From Thiobacillus sp. (lineage in GTDB: Bacteria; Pseudomonadota; Gammaproteobacteria; Burkholderiales; Thiobacillaceae): DNA of 54,698 bases. The notes below the pieces were generated by a model. The model was not told the DNA's origin and ran no database searches. It saw only the letters and a program-made list of their open reading frames with translations. The DNA lies in the NCBI GenBank assembly GCA_019459055.1, contig JAIBEI010000021.1, positions 1-54,698 on the forward strand. The letters are read 5' to 3'. Shown here piece by piece: positions 29,510 to 38,590 of the stretch. A program made the translations under genes and the position numbers. Position 1 is the first letter of the stretch. Each line of letters opens with the position of its first letter.

Positions 29510-31342
29510 ATGGCCACCCGCGACACCCTCACCCCCAAAGAAGCCCAATGCAGCAGCGGCGCCTATTACGCCGCGCTGGCGCTGGAAGCCCTGCAGGAAC
29601 CCGCAGACGCCGCCTACGCCAAGGAGTTGATGGACCGCGTGGCGGACGACTGCCAGTTCACCAAGGACCTGGCGGCCTGCGCCATCGCCTACAAGGCGCT
29701 GGGCGAGCAGGCTCGCGCCGAGGAACTGCTGCAGACCGCGGAAGACTACTGCATGTCGGGCGAAGAGCAGGTCGTGCTGGCGGAAGCCAAGTTCAAGGTG
29801 CTGGGCGACAAGGCGGCAGCGGTGGGCGCCTATGAAAAGGCACTGAAGGAAACCAACAACCTCGACCCGCTGATCGACCTCGCGAAGGACGTGATGCGCG
29901 TGATCGCTGACAGCGCGTTCGCCAAGAAGGTGCTGGAAAAGGCCGAGGCGAAAATCTCGCGCGCAGTGGAATACAGCAAGCTGGCGGCCACCTCGGCCGA
30001 ACACCTGCTCGACAAGGAGTACGCGGAAGCGATTTTCAACAAGGCGGCGGAAAAGCTCTCCAGCGTGCCCGATCTGCTGGCGCTGGCGGGCGAGGTGACC
30101 AAGACGCTGGGCGATCCGCAAAAGGCAAAGGCGCTGTATCAGCGCGCGCTCGAAGGCGCGACCGACTTCGCTGCGGCAAAAACATTGATCGAGTCCGCCA
30201 AACAGACGGGGGATGCCGCTTTCATGCAAACCGCGCTGAAAAAAGCGGGCGACCTGGCAACCGCCACCGGCGAATATATCGAACTGGCCGAGGGGCTGGC
30301 GGGCGTGGGCGACAAAGCGGGCGCCACGGCATTACTGGACAAGGCCGAGGACGCGGTGGCCGGACTGGACGAGATGCACCGGCTTGTAACCGCGGTGGAA
30401 GCGCACCTGGCCGATGATGCCGAGCGACTCGCCCGGGTGAAGGTCAAGCTGGAGAAGCGCCAGGCCAACCACGCCCGCTATATGGAATTCCAGCAACTGG
30501 AAAAGGACGCCGTCAGCGTCAAGCAATTCCTCGCGCTGGCTGAACGCGTGCGGCTGGAACTGGAAGACCCGTTCTATTCCGCCAAGCTGATCGAAGCGGC
30601 CGAGACCCTGCTCGACGGTACCGGCTACCAGTTCTCGCGCTACAAGCCGATCCTTCTCGCCGTGGACAAGAACCTGGACGATACCGAGTGGCTCTCCCGC
30701 CTGCTCGATCGCGCGGCGGAAAACGCCACCGACTTCATCGCCTTCAAGGATCTGGTCGTCACCGCCGCCCAGCTGAAGCACCGCGAACTTGGCGTGTCCA
30801 AGGCACGCGCCTACCTCGCCATGCGCGAAGCGGCGCTGGCGGCGGATGCCGACGCCACGGTGTACGACCTCGCCAAACTTGCGGAAGCGAGCTTTGCCGC
30901 GACCCGGGATGCGACTGAAGCCAGCCGTCTGCTGGAGGCCGCGCGCGCCAAAGCCAACGATCACTTTGCGTTGACCCACATCGGCCGCCTGTACGCCTCC
31001 ATGGGCAACAGCGCCAAGGCCGATGAGTTGTATGCTACAGCCGCAGCGACCTGCCCCAGCGGCGACGCCTGCATCCAGTTCATCGATCGCCTGAGGGGCT
31101 TTGCCCTGCCTGCAGAGTCGCTGAAGAAATGGTATGCCGAGTGCGGCACGCATCTCAGCAAACCCGCCGACAAGCTGCGCTGGGCCGAAGGCATCGCCGA
31201 TGCGCTCAACGACAAGGCCTGGGCAACCGAGGTGTATGGCCAGCTTGCCGGGCAGTTCAGCGGTGCCGATGCGGCGCGCTTCGAACTCAGCCGCCGCTCG
31301 CGTGCCGACCTCAATTACTTCGGCTCCACCCGCCGCCACTGA
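29510..31342 (+). CDS. large alpha-helical repeat protein, function unknown
   Basis: 610 residues, almost entirely helical, without signal peptide or membrane segment. The ATG at 29510 has GGAG seven bases upstream; an in-frame ATG at 29486 lacks one. TPR/SEL1-like units recur, with A-rich helices and phrases such as AKKVLEKAEAKISRAVEYSKLA, AKALYQRALEGATDFAAAK and ADELYATAAATCP. The N-terminus has four cysteines within about 90 residues (QCSSG, DDCQF, AACAI, DYCMS). It is probably a cytoplasmic scaffold. A strong terminator follows, so it is a single-gene unit. Confidence 0.8.
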   Translation: MATRDTLTPKEAQCSSGAYYAALALEALQEPADAAYAKELMDRVADDCQFTKDLAACAIAYKALGEQARAEELLQTAEDYCMSGEEQVVLAEAKFKVLGDKAAAVGAYEKALKETNNLDPLIDLAKDVMRVIADSAFAKKVLEKAEAKISRAVEYSKLAATSAEHLLDKEYAEAIFNKAAEKLSSVPDLLALAGEVTKTLGDPQKAKALYQRALEGATDFAAAKTLIESAKQTGDAAFMQTALKKAGDLATATGEYIELAEGLAGVGDKAGATALLDKAEDAVAGLDEMHRLVTAVEAHLADDAERLARVKVKLEKRQANHARYMEFQQLEKDAVSVKQFLALAERVRLELEDPFYSAKLIEAAETLLDGTGYQFSRYKPILLAVDKNLDDTEWLSRLLDRAAENATDFIAFKDLVVTAAQLKHRELGVSKARAYLAMREAALAADADATVYDLAKLAEASFAATRDATEASRLLEAARAKANDHFALTHIGRLYASMGNSAKADELYATAAATCPSGDACIQFIDRLRGFALPAESLKKWYAECGTHLSKPADKLRWAEGIADALNDKAWATEVYGQLAGQFSGADAARFELSRRSRADLNYFGSTRRH

Positions 31343-31372
31343 CCAGCGATTGGCGCGTTGCAATACCCCTGA

Positions 31373-31401
31373 AAACAGCCCGGTTGATCGGGCTGTTTTT
31401 A
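31373..31401 (+). terminator. intrinsic terminator of the helical repeat gene
   Basis: AAACAGCCCG-GTTGAT-CGGGCTGTTT followed by TTT: a ten-pair stem with a six-base loop, 30 bases past the stop. Confidence 0.9.
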
Positions 31402-31441
31402 CTTGTAGACTGATAAGAGAAGCTGTTTTCAGGAGCGCTCC

Positions 31442-32497
31442 ATGGTCGACAATCTCTCCGCCCTCATCGACACGGTGCAGAAGAACTGCACCATCGCCGA
31501 TGCCCGCCACGCGCGCGACATGACGATGTGCACCTTCCTGCTGGAAATGCGCGAGTACTACCGCTGGGAGATGGAAATCCCCTACGGCGCGCGCCTGCCC
31601 AAGGAGGAATTGGGCGACTGGCTGAACGCGCGCGAAAGCCTGTGGGACACGGTTGAGGAAGAAGATTTCGCACTGCTTCCACTCACCGAAAGCGGCATCG
31701 ACCCGTTCGAGGCCGACGACATCAACCGCGCGCTGGTCCCGCTGGGACTGGTCTACAGCAGCGGGCTGGGACATTTTCGCAAGCCGCATTTCGTGCTGGC
31801 CGAGCTCAAGCGCGCCGAGATGCGCGAAGGCGTGCAGGTGCTGGTGGCCGGCTGCGAATATGCACGCGACCTGATCGCCCCGCCGGCGGCGATGCGCGGC
31901 GGCGCCATTTTCCTGCGGATGGACGCGGTGCGCCGCCTGCTGTGGAACAAGTACGAGGAATGGCAGTGGAAGGAAAAGGACACCGCGCTGGGACGCGCGT
32001 TTGCCCATTACGACTTCGAGCACGACATCGAGCGCGGGCTCGACCGCATGGCCGAGGCCGAAAGCGAGGCGATGATCCTGCACGAGATCGGCGAGGCACG
32101 CGCCGAATCCTTGCTGGGCGAGGCCTGGAACGCCATGCTCGGCCAGCTCACTTCCCGCCATGCCGAGCTGCTGGTGCGCGCGGTGCGCGACCATCTGGCC
32201 GACTGCCTGATGACGCTGCCGACACTGCTCGAGCGCGAAGCCATCGGCTCGCTGCATTTCTATCTGGCCAACCTGTCCGGCCTGCGCCGCGCGCTGTTTC
32301 CGGCGCTGCCGCAGGCGTATGAAAGCTGGCTCGACACCCGCGATACCGCCAGACTGGCCCGTGTGGTGAAAGCCGCCGAAGCGCACTGGCTGGAAGTCGC
32401 ACAGCGGCTGACCGCGACCTATCACCGCGATCCGCAGCAGGGGGACGCGCAACTAAACCTGCTGGCCAGCGGCGACCTCGCGGGCCTCAAACTCTAG
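31442..32497 (+). CDS. conserved hypothetical protein, possibly Sfum_1244 family
   Basis: 351 residues, cytoplasmic, mostly helical and acidic. It begins MVDNLSALIDTVQKNCTIAD and has CTFLLEMREYYRWEMEIPYG, HFRKPHFVLAEL and a long helical middle with KYEEWQWKEKDTALGRAFAHY. The block of conserved aromatic/acidic residues recalls the family named Sfum_1244 in annotation; this is from memory and unproven. AGGAG lies eight bases before the ATG. It stands alone between two terminators. Confidence 0.7.
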   Translation: MVDNLSALIDTVQKNCTIADARHARDMTMCTFLLEMREYYRWEMEIPYGARLPKEELGDWLNARESLWDTVEEEDFALLPLTESGIDPFEADDINRALVPLGLVYSSGLGHFRKPHFVLAELKRAEMREGVQVLVAGCEYARDLIAPPAAMRGGAIFLRMDAVRRLLWNKYEEWQWKEKDTALGRAFAHYDFEHDIERGLDRMAEAESEAMILHEIGEARAESLLGEAWNAMLGQLTSRHAELLVRAVRDHLADCLMTLPTLLEREAIGSLHFYLANLSGLRRALFPALPQAYESWLDTRDTARLARVVKAAEAHWLEVAQRLTATYHRDPQQGDAQLNLLASGDLAGLKL

Positions 32498-32502
32498 GTG
32501 AA

Positions 32503-32527
32503 AAAAACGGGCATCAAGCCCGTTTTT
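32503..32527. terminator. bidirectional terminator between the 31442 gene and chpA
   Basis: AAAAACGGGC-ATCAA-GCCCGTTTTT, a ten-pair stem with A-tract and T-tract on both sides. It can stop transcripts from both convergent genes. Confidence 0.92.
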
Positions 32528-32550
32528 CTCTGCTGCCAACGGTGTCCGGC

Positions 32551-35500
32551 TTACGCCGGAACCGCCGCCGTCTGTTCCAACTGCTCGGCAATGCTGTCTA
32601 GCAGCTGCTGTTCCTGATAGGGCTTGCCCAGGTAGACGTTGACGCCGATTTCCAGCGCGTGGTTGCGGTGCTTGTCCGCCGTGCGCGAGGTGATCATGAT
32701 GATCGGAATCGACTTCAGGCGCTCATCGTTACGCATCACGCGGGCCAGTTCGAAGCCATCCATGCGCGGCATTTCGACATCGAGCAACACCACGTCGGGG
32801 ATCAGGTCGTGCATTCTTTCCAGCGCGTCGACGCCGTCTTTCGCGCTGTCCACGCGGAAGCCCTCGCGCGCCAGCAGGCGCGTGGTGATCTTGCGCACCG
32901 TGAGCGAATCGTCGACCACCAGCACCAGCGGAGGTTGCAGGATGGCGCTGACTTCGACCGCCTCGGCGGGCGCCGCGCGCTCCGCCGCGGTGTGCGGCAG
33001 GCTGGCCCAGCGCAGCGCCAGCGGCACCGGGTTGAGGATCAGGATCACGCGCCCGTCACCGCGCACGGTGGCGCCTGCCACGCCTGTAATCCGCGCCACC
33101 TGTGGACCGATGTTCTTGACCACGATTTCACGCGTGCCCTCGATCGCATCGACCAGCACGGCGGCCTGGCTGGCGCCGCTGGCAAGCAGCACCACCGGGT
33201 TGTAGCGCTGGACTTCGTGTACCGCTCCGGGGTCGCCCAAAAGATGCGGCAGGTAGGAGAATGGGTAGTGCGCGCCGCGCCACACCACTTCGCCCGTGGC
33301 CATCGCTTTTTCAAGTTCCTGCGGCTTGAGTTCCAGCACCTGCTGCACCAGCGGCGTCGGCAGGGCGTAATCGTGCCTGGCGGCCTGGATCATGACCGCC
33401 TGGGTCATCGCCAGGGTGAGCGGAAGATAAATGTTGAAGCAAGTGCCGGCGCCCGGTGAAGAGGTAATGTCGATGCGGCCACCCAAGGCGGAAATTTCGC
33501 TCTTCACCACGTCCATGCCGACGCCACGCCCGGCGACCTGGCTGACGGTCTCGGCGGTGGAGAAGCCGGCGGCAAAGATCATCTGCGCCAGCAGGGATTC
33601 GGTCGGTTCTACGCCCGGCAGCAGCAGGCCGCTGGCTTCGGCCTTTTCGCGGATGCGCCCGTAATTGAGGCCGGCGCCGTCATCCTTCACGGTCAGCATC
33701 ATTTCGTTGCCGGACTGGCGCGCCGAGAGCACGATTTCACCGAATTCCGCCTTGCCTGCGGCACGGCGGGCGTCGGCCGATTCGATGCCGTGCGCCAGCG
33801 CATTGCGCAGCAGGTGCTCGAGCGGCGCGGTGACCTTTTCCAACACTGAGCGGTCGATTTCCAGCTCGCCGCCCTGAATGTCGAGCTGGGCGCGCTTGTC
33901 CACATCGCGTGCGGTCTGGCGCACTGTGCGATACAGCCGCTCGGCCACCGAATACAGCGGCACCATGCGCACCCGCAGCAGATCCTGCTGCAGCTCGCGG
34001 TTGAGGCGCATCTGCTGAATCAGCGCGGCATCCGCTTCGCCCAGGCGCGCCAGCAGAATGTGCTGCACGGTCGAAATGTCGTTCACGCTTTCGGCCAGGA
34101 AACGGGTGACTTCCTGGAAGCGGGTGAAGCGGTCGAACTCCAGCGGATCGAACTCGTCGCCCCCCTCCTGGGCCTGGAAGGTCGCCTGCATCTGCGACTC
34201 AGCCTGGATCTCGACTTCGCGAATGTGGCCGCGCAGACGCACCATGGCTTCCGACAATTCGTTGACGTGACGTTTGAAGGCAAACACTTCGCTTTCAATC
34301 CGCGAGCGCGCAATCGCCACTTCGCCCGCCTGGTTGACCATGCGGTCGACCCAGTCGGCGCGCACCCGCAAGGTCAGGGCATTGCTGTCGCGCGTGGCCG
34401 GCTGCGCAGCCGCAAGCGGATCGGACATCGTGACGGCCGCCGCGGGGGCAGCCCCGGTATCAGCCAGCACTGGCTCGATCGGCGCTTGCAGCGGCGCGGC
34501 GGCCTCTTCGGCAAGCGGCGTAAGATCGCCCAGCTTCAAGTGTTCCACCGCATCGGCCAGACGATCGAGCTGCGCTTCCAGCGTGTCGAACACGTCGGCG
34601 CTCGCACCCAGATGGCCCTCGATCACCGCGATCACGCGCGACTCCATCACGTGCGTCAATTCGCCCAGGCGCATCGCGCCAACCATGCGCGCGCTGCCTT
34701 TGATGGTGTGCAGATTGCGCTGCAGCGCATCGCGTGCTGCGACCGCGCCCGGTGCGGCGCGCCAGGCGCGCAGTTGCGCACTGGTATCCGGCACCAGCAC
34801 CTCGGCTTCTTCGAGGAAAATCGGCAGCAGCTGCTGATCGATTTCATCGGCCACTTCGCGTCGCTCGAATACCGGCGCTGCTACAGCGGGCTTGAAGTCC
34901 GGCAGCAGCGCGCTGACGTCCGGCAGGCCGGAGGGCGCGCTGGCGGGTGTTTCATCGACCGCAGCTTCGGCTGGTATTTCGGCAGCTTGCAAGGCGATTT
35001 CGTCAGCGGTTTCGGCAGCCGGCGTGAAGCTGGATTCGGCGGCCGGCATGGCCTGCTCGTCTTCCAGTTCGCCCAGGGCTGCGATCAGGTCGGACGCCGG
35101 CTCAGGCAGGTGTTCGCTTTCGATGGTCACGATCATTTCGTGCAGGCGCGCGATCGTATCCTTAACCAGCGACAGATGCGCGGGCGGCAGCGGCACGTGC
35201 ACGAAACGGTTCCAGTACTGTTCGAGCGCTTGCGACAATTCGCTCAGCACGGCGATGCCCGCGGTGCCCGCGATGCCGCCCAGGGTATGCACGGCGCGGC
35301 GCGCATGTTCGCTGACCGTGCTGTTGGCAAGCTCGGTGTGACGTTCGGCTTCTTCCTGCAACACCGCCAGGCGCTGATGCGCTTCGGCCATGAAAATCTC
35401 GTACAGGCCAGTGGAAAGGCTGATCGAGCCGATGCAGATTTCGTCCGTTGCATCCGATTCCACAGGGGCTGCGATGCTCGGCAGACCGGCGTTCTCCAGG

Positions 35501-38500
35501 CCAGCCGGTTCTGCGGATTCGGCGGCTGCAGGCGCGATTGCATATTCGATGAGGGCGCCCACATCCAGCGCGGCCGCTTCCGGCGGCGCATTGTCCGCCT
35601 GAGCCACTGCGGACTCGGTTGCGGCCATCTCGATTGCGACCTCATCCGCAAGCTCGTTTTGTTCTTGCACAATGAATGCATCGTCATGCCCGGCGGCCGG
35701 CTCGACCTCGATAACCGGCAGCGGCGGCCACTCGGGTTCCGCCTCGGCTGCCAGCCCGGTTTCCGGCCCCTCTGCTGCGATTGTTGACCCGGTTTCCGGC
35801 TCAGCGGCAGCTTCGGCTGCAACGTCGGTCTCCACCGCCGTTTCGGTCCACCCCGCCCCGGTTGCGGCCGGAGCCGGCGCAAGGCGCTCGGTCGCCGCAG
35901 CCACCGGCTCCGGTGCTGCATCCAGCGGTTGCCCTTGTGCCACGCGGTCAACCGCGGCCAGCAAAGCGGACACCGGCAATGCCACGGGCTGATTGGCCTG
36001 CAGCGCGCCGACCCAATCCTGGAACACACCGCAGGCGCGTCCGATCAGGCGCAGCAGCTCGCTGCTGGCTGGTTTTTTCTCGGCCAGCCAGCCGTTCATC
36101 AGCTGTTCGAGGCGCCACGCCGTTTCGCCCAGTTCGTTCAAGCCGACCATGCGACCGCTGCCCTTCAGCGTGTGAAAGCCGCGGCGGATGATCGTCTGCG
36201 AAGCCTGGTCGTCGGGGTTGCTCTGGCAGGCATCGCTGGACTCGCCCATGGCCGCCAGCACTTCGTTGGCTTCTTCCAGGAAGATTTCCAGCAGTTCCGG
36301 CTCGACCCATTCTGGGATCGCAGCCACAAGGGCGCCCCCGGCAGAGGCGGGATCGCTGGCCGCTGCCGGATCGGCAATCGCCGTTTCGGTTGCGGACGCC
36401 GGTTGTGCAATTTCGACGACCGTGCTGAATTCAGGCGCATCGATGACCGGCAGGATTTCAATCGGTTCGGCGGCAGCAGGCGCGGGCGTTTCCCAGGCAA
36501 GCGGCTCGGCCCCTTCCGACACCGGCCGGATTTCAGCCACAGCCCGTTCGGGCAAAGCCAGGCCGGTCAAGGCGGCGATGTCGGCGTCGAGCGCCAGCGG
36601 CGCTTCGACAGCGTCCCGGCTGGCGTCGAGCGCGGCGCGGGTCTGCTGCTTCAGGGTGGCGTCGTCGATCAGTTCGGCATCGCGACTGAGCTCGGTCAGG
36701 GCATCAAGGAATTTTTTTTTTGTGGTGGCGTCGGGTTGCTCGCGCCACTCAAGATAGTCTGCCTGCACCCCCGCCTTGCGGGCCGGCAGACCTGCTTCAA
36801 CCGTGTCGTCAAATGCGTCGTCGTCCACGTGATCGGCATCGATCACGCCGAACTCGGTCAGGGCCGGGCGCAAAACGCTGGCGGCGTCGGAACGCCCGGC
36901 GCAGTAGGATTCGATAAATAGACCGAGGCTGGAGAAGGCGGTGGCCAGACGTTGCTGGGTCGCCTCGTCGGGATGGCCTTCGCTGGCAAACGATTGCGCC
37001 GTTGCTGTGGCGGCGGCAAGCAAGCCAGCGGCATCGGGCAGTTCCAGCATGGTCAGCGCGCCCTGCGCCTGCTGCGCCAGATCGGGCAGATGGGCCAAGC
37101 CTTCACGCTCGTTGACATCGCGGAAGAAGGCATCCAGCGCTTCTTCCATCTGCCTCAGGTTCTGACCGACTTCCTGCGCCATATGCACCAGCATGTCGCG
37201 TTCAGCTTCGCGCTGGCTAGCGGACTCCAGGTCATTGGCCGGCATCTCGCGGCCTTCGATCAGGGCACTCAGGCGTGCCCGCTGACCTTCGGCGCGGATT
37301 GCAAAATCGGCGTGCAGAACGTCTTCCTGGTCGACGCCGTTTTGCATGAACAGCAGCGTGGAAGCAACTTCCAGGTTCATCTGTTCACGCGCTTCGCCTT
37401 CGCGCCCGACAGCGGCAATGGCTGCCGCCGCCAGCTCGTCCAGCAGGGGCATCAAACCGCTGCTTTCGAGCATCTTCGCCTGCGGCTGCATGCGCGCCAG
37501 ATGGGTCTGAAACTGCTCCTGCTGGGCGTCATTGCCTTCCACATAGGCATGCCAACTATCGCGCGCGGCCTTCAGGCCGGTTTGCAGGGCGTCCAGCACC
37601 GGGCGCATGCGTGCCAGCGCTTCGGGATCGAGCATGCCGCGGCCCGGCAGATAGCGGTCGAGGCCGAAGGTTTCGCGGACCTCCGCAGCACGGCCTTCCA
37701 GGGCCTGGCTTTTTGCCACGAAGTAGAGCGCATCGCGCAGGAGGCGTTCTGCGACCTGCGGCGAGCCTTCCATCAGGCGGCGCATTTGCAGGTCGACGCG
37801 GGCAAGCAGCTGCTTGACGTGGAAATCGGGTTCGACGCCGCGAGCGATCAGGCTGTCGACAAAGCCGACGCAGGCCCACCAGAAGGTTTGCGAGGCTTGC
37901 GACGGCGCGATGCGCTCGATGGCGGCCAGCGCATCGCGCATGCGCTGCAGACCCTGGTCCGCCTCGACATTGCGCAAAAAAGACAGCAGGCCGCGCTGGA
38001 ACGCGCCACGCAGGACTCGGACTTCGGCACTCAGCGCTTCCTGCGTCAGGCCGTCGTTGCCTTTCCTGCCATGCGTGCGGGTGCGCAGGTCGGGGAAAAA
38101 CAGTTCACCCTCGAACACGCGCTCGGCGCCTTGCAGTTCGCGTAGGCGCTTGTACAGGGGGAACAGCGCCAGTTCACCGCTGCCGCGCCCGTCGGCTAGG
38201 TCCTTGACCCAGCGCTGCAGGCCTTCCATGGCATTGCGCACGGCGCGCAAGATTTCATCACTTGCCGTCAAACGGTTTTCATTGATGTCGTCGAGGCAGG
38301 ACTCAAGCGCACCCGCCAGCGTAGCGGCGCCTTCCAGGCCAACCATGCGCAACGCGCCAGTCACCTGATGCGCATCGTCGCGCGCCAGGCGCAGGGCATT
38401 GGTGAGATCGACGTCGACACTGTAAGCCTGTATGCGGCCCAAGGCGGCCTGCAGGGCGGCATCGATGTCCCCGCGCACCCAGTTCAACGGGCCAGTATCG

Positions 38501-38520
38501 TAATCGAGTAAGGCACTCAT
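32551..38520 (-). CDS. chpA: ChpA/PilL hybrid chemotaxis histidine kinase
   Basis: 1989 residues from the ATG at 38520. It is the signalling core of the Pil-Chp system that controls type IV pilus twitching. HPt-type modules appear at His51 (HQVTGALRMVG, degenerate), His783 (HTLKGSGRMVG), His1078 (HTLGGIAGTAG, the usual lysine replaced) and His1271 (HTIKGSARMVG). The regions between them are acidic, Ala/Pro-rich linkers. Then come a CheA dimer and kinase domain (LEHLLRNALAHGIES, DDGAGLNY, GRGVGMDVV), a CheW-like domain, and a C-terminal receiver (LVVDDS, LLDVEMPRMDG, Lys in YLGKPY). Shorter than Pseudomonas ChpA (about 2470), with fewer HPt modules. An A10 run lies near codon 600. Confidence 0.95.
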   Translation of the reverse strand: MSALLDYDTGPLNWVRGDIDAALQAALGRIQAYSVDVDLTNALRLARDDAHQVTGALRMVGLEGAATLAGALESCLDDINENRLTASDEILRAVRNAMEGLQRWVKDLADGRGSGELALFPLYKRLRELQGAERVFEGELFFPDLRTRTHGRKGNDGLTQEALSAEVRVLRGAFQRGLLSFLRNVEADQGLQRMRDALAAIERIAPSQASQTFWWACVGFVDSLIARGVEPDFHVKQLLARVDLQMRRLMEGSPQVAERLLRDALYFVAKSQALEGRAAEVRETFGLDRYLPGRGMLDPEALARMRPVLDALQTGLKAARDSWHAYVEGNDAQQEQFQTHLARMQPQAKMLESSGLMPLLDELAAAAIAAVGREGEAREQMNLEVASTLLFMQNGVDQEDVLHADFAIRAEGQRARLSALIEGREMPANDLESASQREAERDMLVHMAQEVGQNLRQMEEALDAFFRDVNEREGLAHLPDLAQQAQGALTMLELPDAAGLLAAATATAQSFASEGHPDEATQQRLATAFSSLGLFIESYCAGRSDAASVLRPALTEFGVIDADHVDDDAFDDTVEAGLPARKAGVQADYLEWREQPDATTKKKFLDALTELSRDAELIDDATLKQQTRAALDASRDAVEAPLALDADIAALTGLALPERAVAEIRPVSEGAEPLAWETPAPAAAEPIEILPVIDAPEFSTVVEIAQPASATETAIADPAAASDPASAGGALVAAIPEWVEPELLEIFLEEANEVLAAMGESSDACQSNPDDQASQTIIRRGFHTLKGSGRMVGLNELGETAWRLEQLMNGWLAEKKPASSELLRLIGRACGVFQDWVGALQANQPVALPVSALLAAVDRVAQGQPLDAAPEPVAAATERLAPAPAATGAGWTETAVETDVAAEAAAEPETGSTIAAEGPETGLAAEAEPEWPPLPVIEVEPAAGHDDAFIVQEQNELADEVAIEMAATESAVAQADNAPPEAAALDVGALIEYAIAPAAAESAEPAGLENAGLPSIAAPVESDATDEICIGSISLSTGLYEIFMAEAHQRLAVLQEEAERHTELANSTVSEHARRAVHTLGGIAGTAGIAVLSELSQALEQYWNRFVHVPLPPAHLSLVKDTIARLHEMIVTIESEHLPEPASDLIAALGELEDEQAMPAAESSFTPAAETADEIALQAAEIPAEAAVDETPASAPSGLPDVSALLPDFKPAVAAPVFERREVADEIDQQLLPIFLEEAEVLVPDTSAQLRAWRAAPGAVAARDALQRNLHTIKGSARMVGAMRLGELTHVMESRVIAVIEGHLGASADVFDTLEAQLDRLADAVEHLKLGDLTPLAEEAAAPLQAPIEPVLADTGAAPAAAVTMSDPLAAAQPATRDSNALTLRVRADWVDRMVNQAGEVAIARSRIESEVFAFKRHVNELSEAMVRLRGHIREVEIQAESQMQATFQAQEGGDEFDPLEFDRFTRFQEVTRFLAESVNDISTVQHILLARLGEADAALIQQMRLNRELQQDLLRVRMVPLYSVAERLYRTVRQTARDVDKRAQLDIQGGELEIDRSVLEKVTAPLEHLLRNALAHGIESADARRAAGKAEFGEIVLSARQSGNEMMLTVKDDGAGLNYGRIREKAEASGLLLPGVEPTESLLAQMIFAAGFSTAETVSQVAGRGVGMDVVKSEISALGGRIDITSSPGAGTCFNIYLPLTLAMTQAVMIQAARHDYALPTPLVQQVLELKPQELEKAMATGEVVWRGAHYPFSYLPHLLGDPGAVHEVQRYNPVVLLASGASQAAVLVDAIEGTREIVVKNIGPQVARITGVAGATVRGDGRVILILNPVPLALRWASLPHTAAERAAPAEAVEVSAILQPPLVLVVDDSLTVRKITTRLLAREGFRVDSAKDGVDALERMHDLIPDVVLLDVEMPRMDGFELARVMRNDERLKSIPIIMITSRTADKHRNHALEIGVNVYLGKPYQEQQLLDSIAEQLEQTAAVPA
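36712..36721 (-). repeat. A10 homopolymer inside chpA
   Basis: On the coding strand ten adenines encode part of T-K-K-K-F at about residues 600-604. Such a run is rare in this GC-rich sequence and could cause replication slippage or frameshifting. The reading frame is intact in this copy. Confidence 0.6.
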
Positions 38521-38590
38521 CGTATGTTGTTCCCGAGGTTGATTGCAGTGGCCGCTCGCGGCTGCTTGCTTCGCGTTGCGGCCGGTTCGG

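Noticed and set aside
34060-35787. 575-codon open frame on the plus strand
   Set aside because: It lies antisense to chpA, whose domains are unmistakable. Long antisense frames are usual in GC-rich genes, and the product has no recognisable motif.
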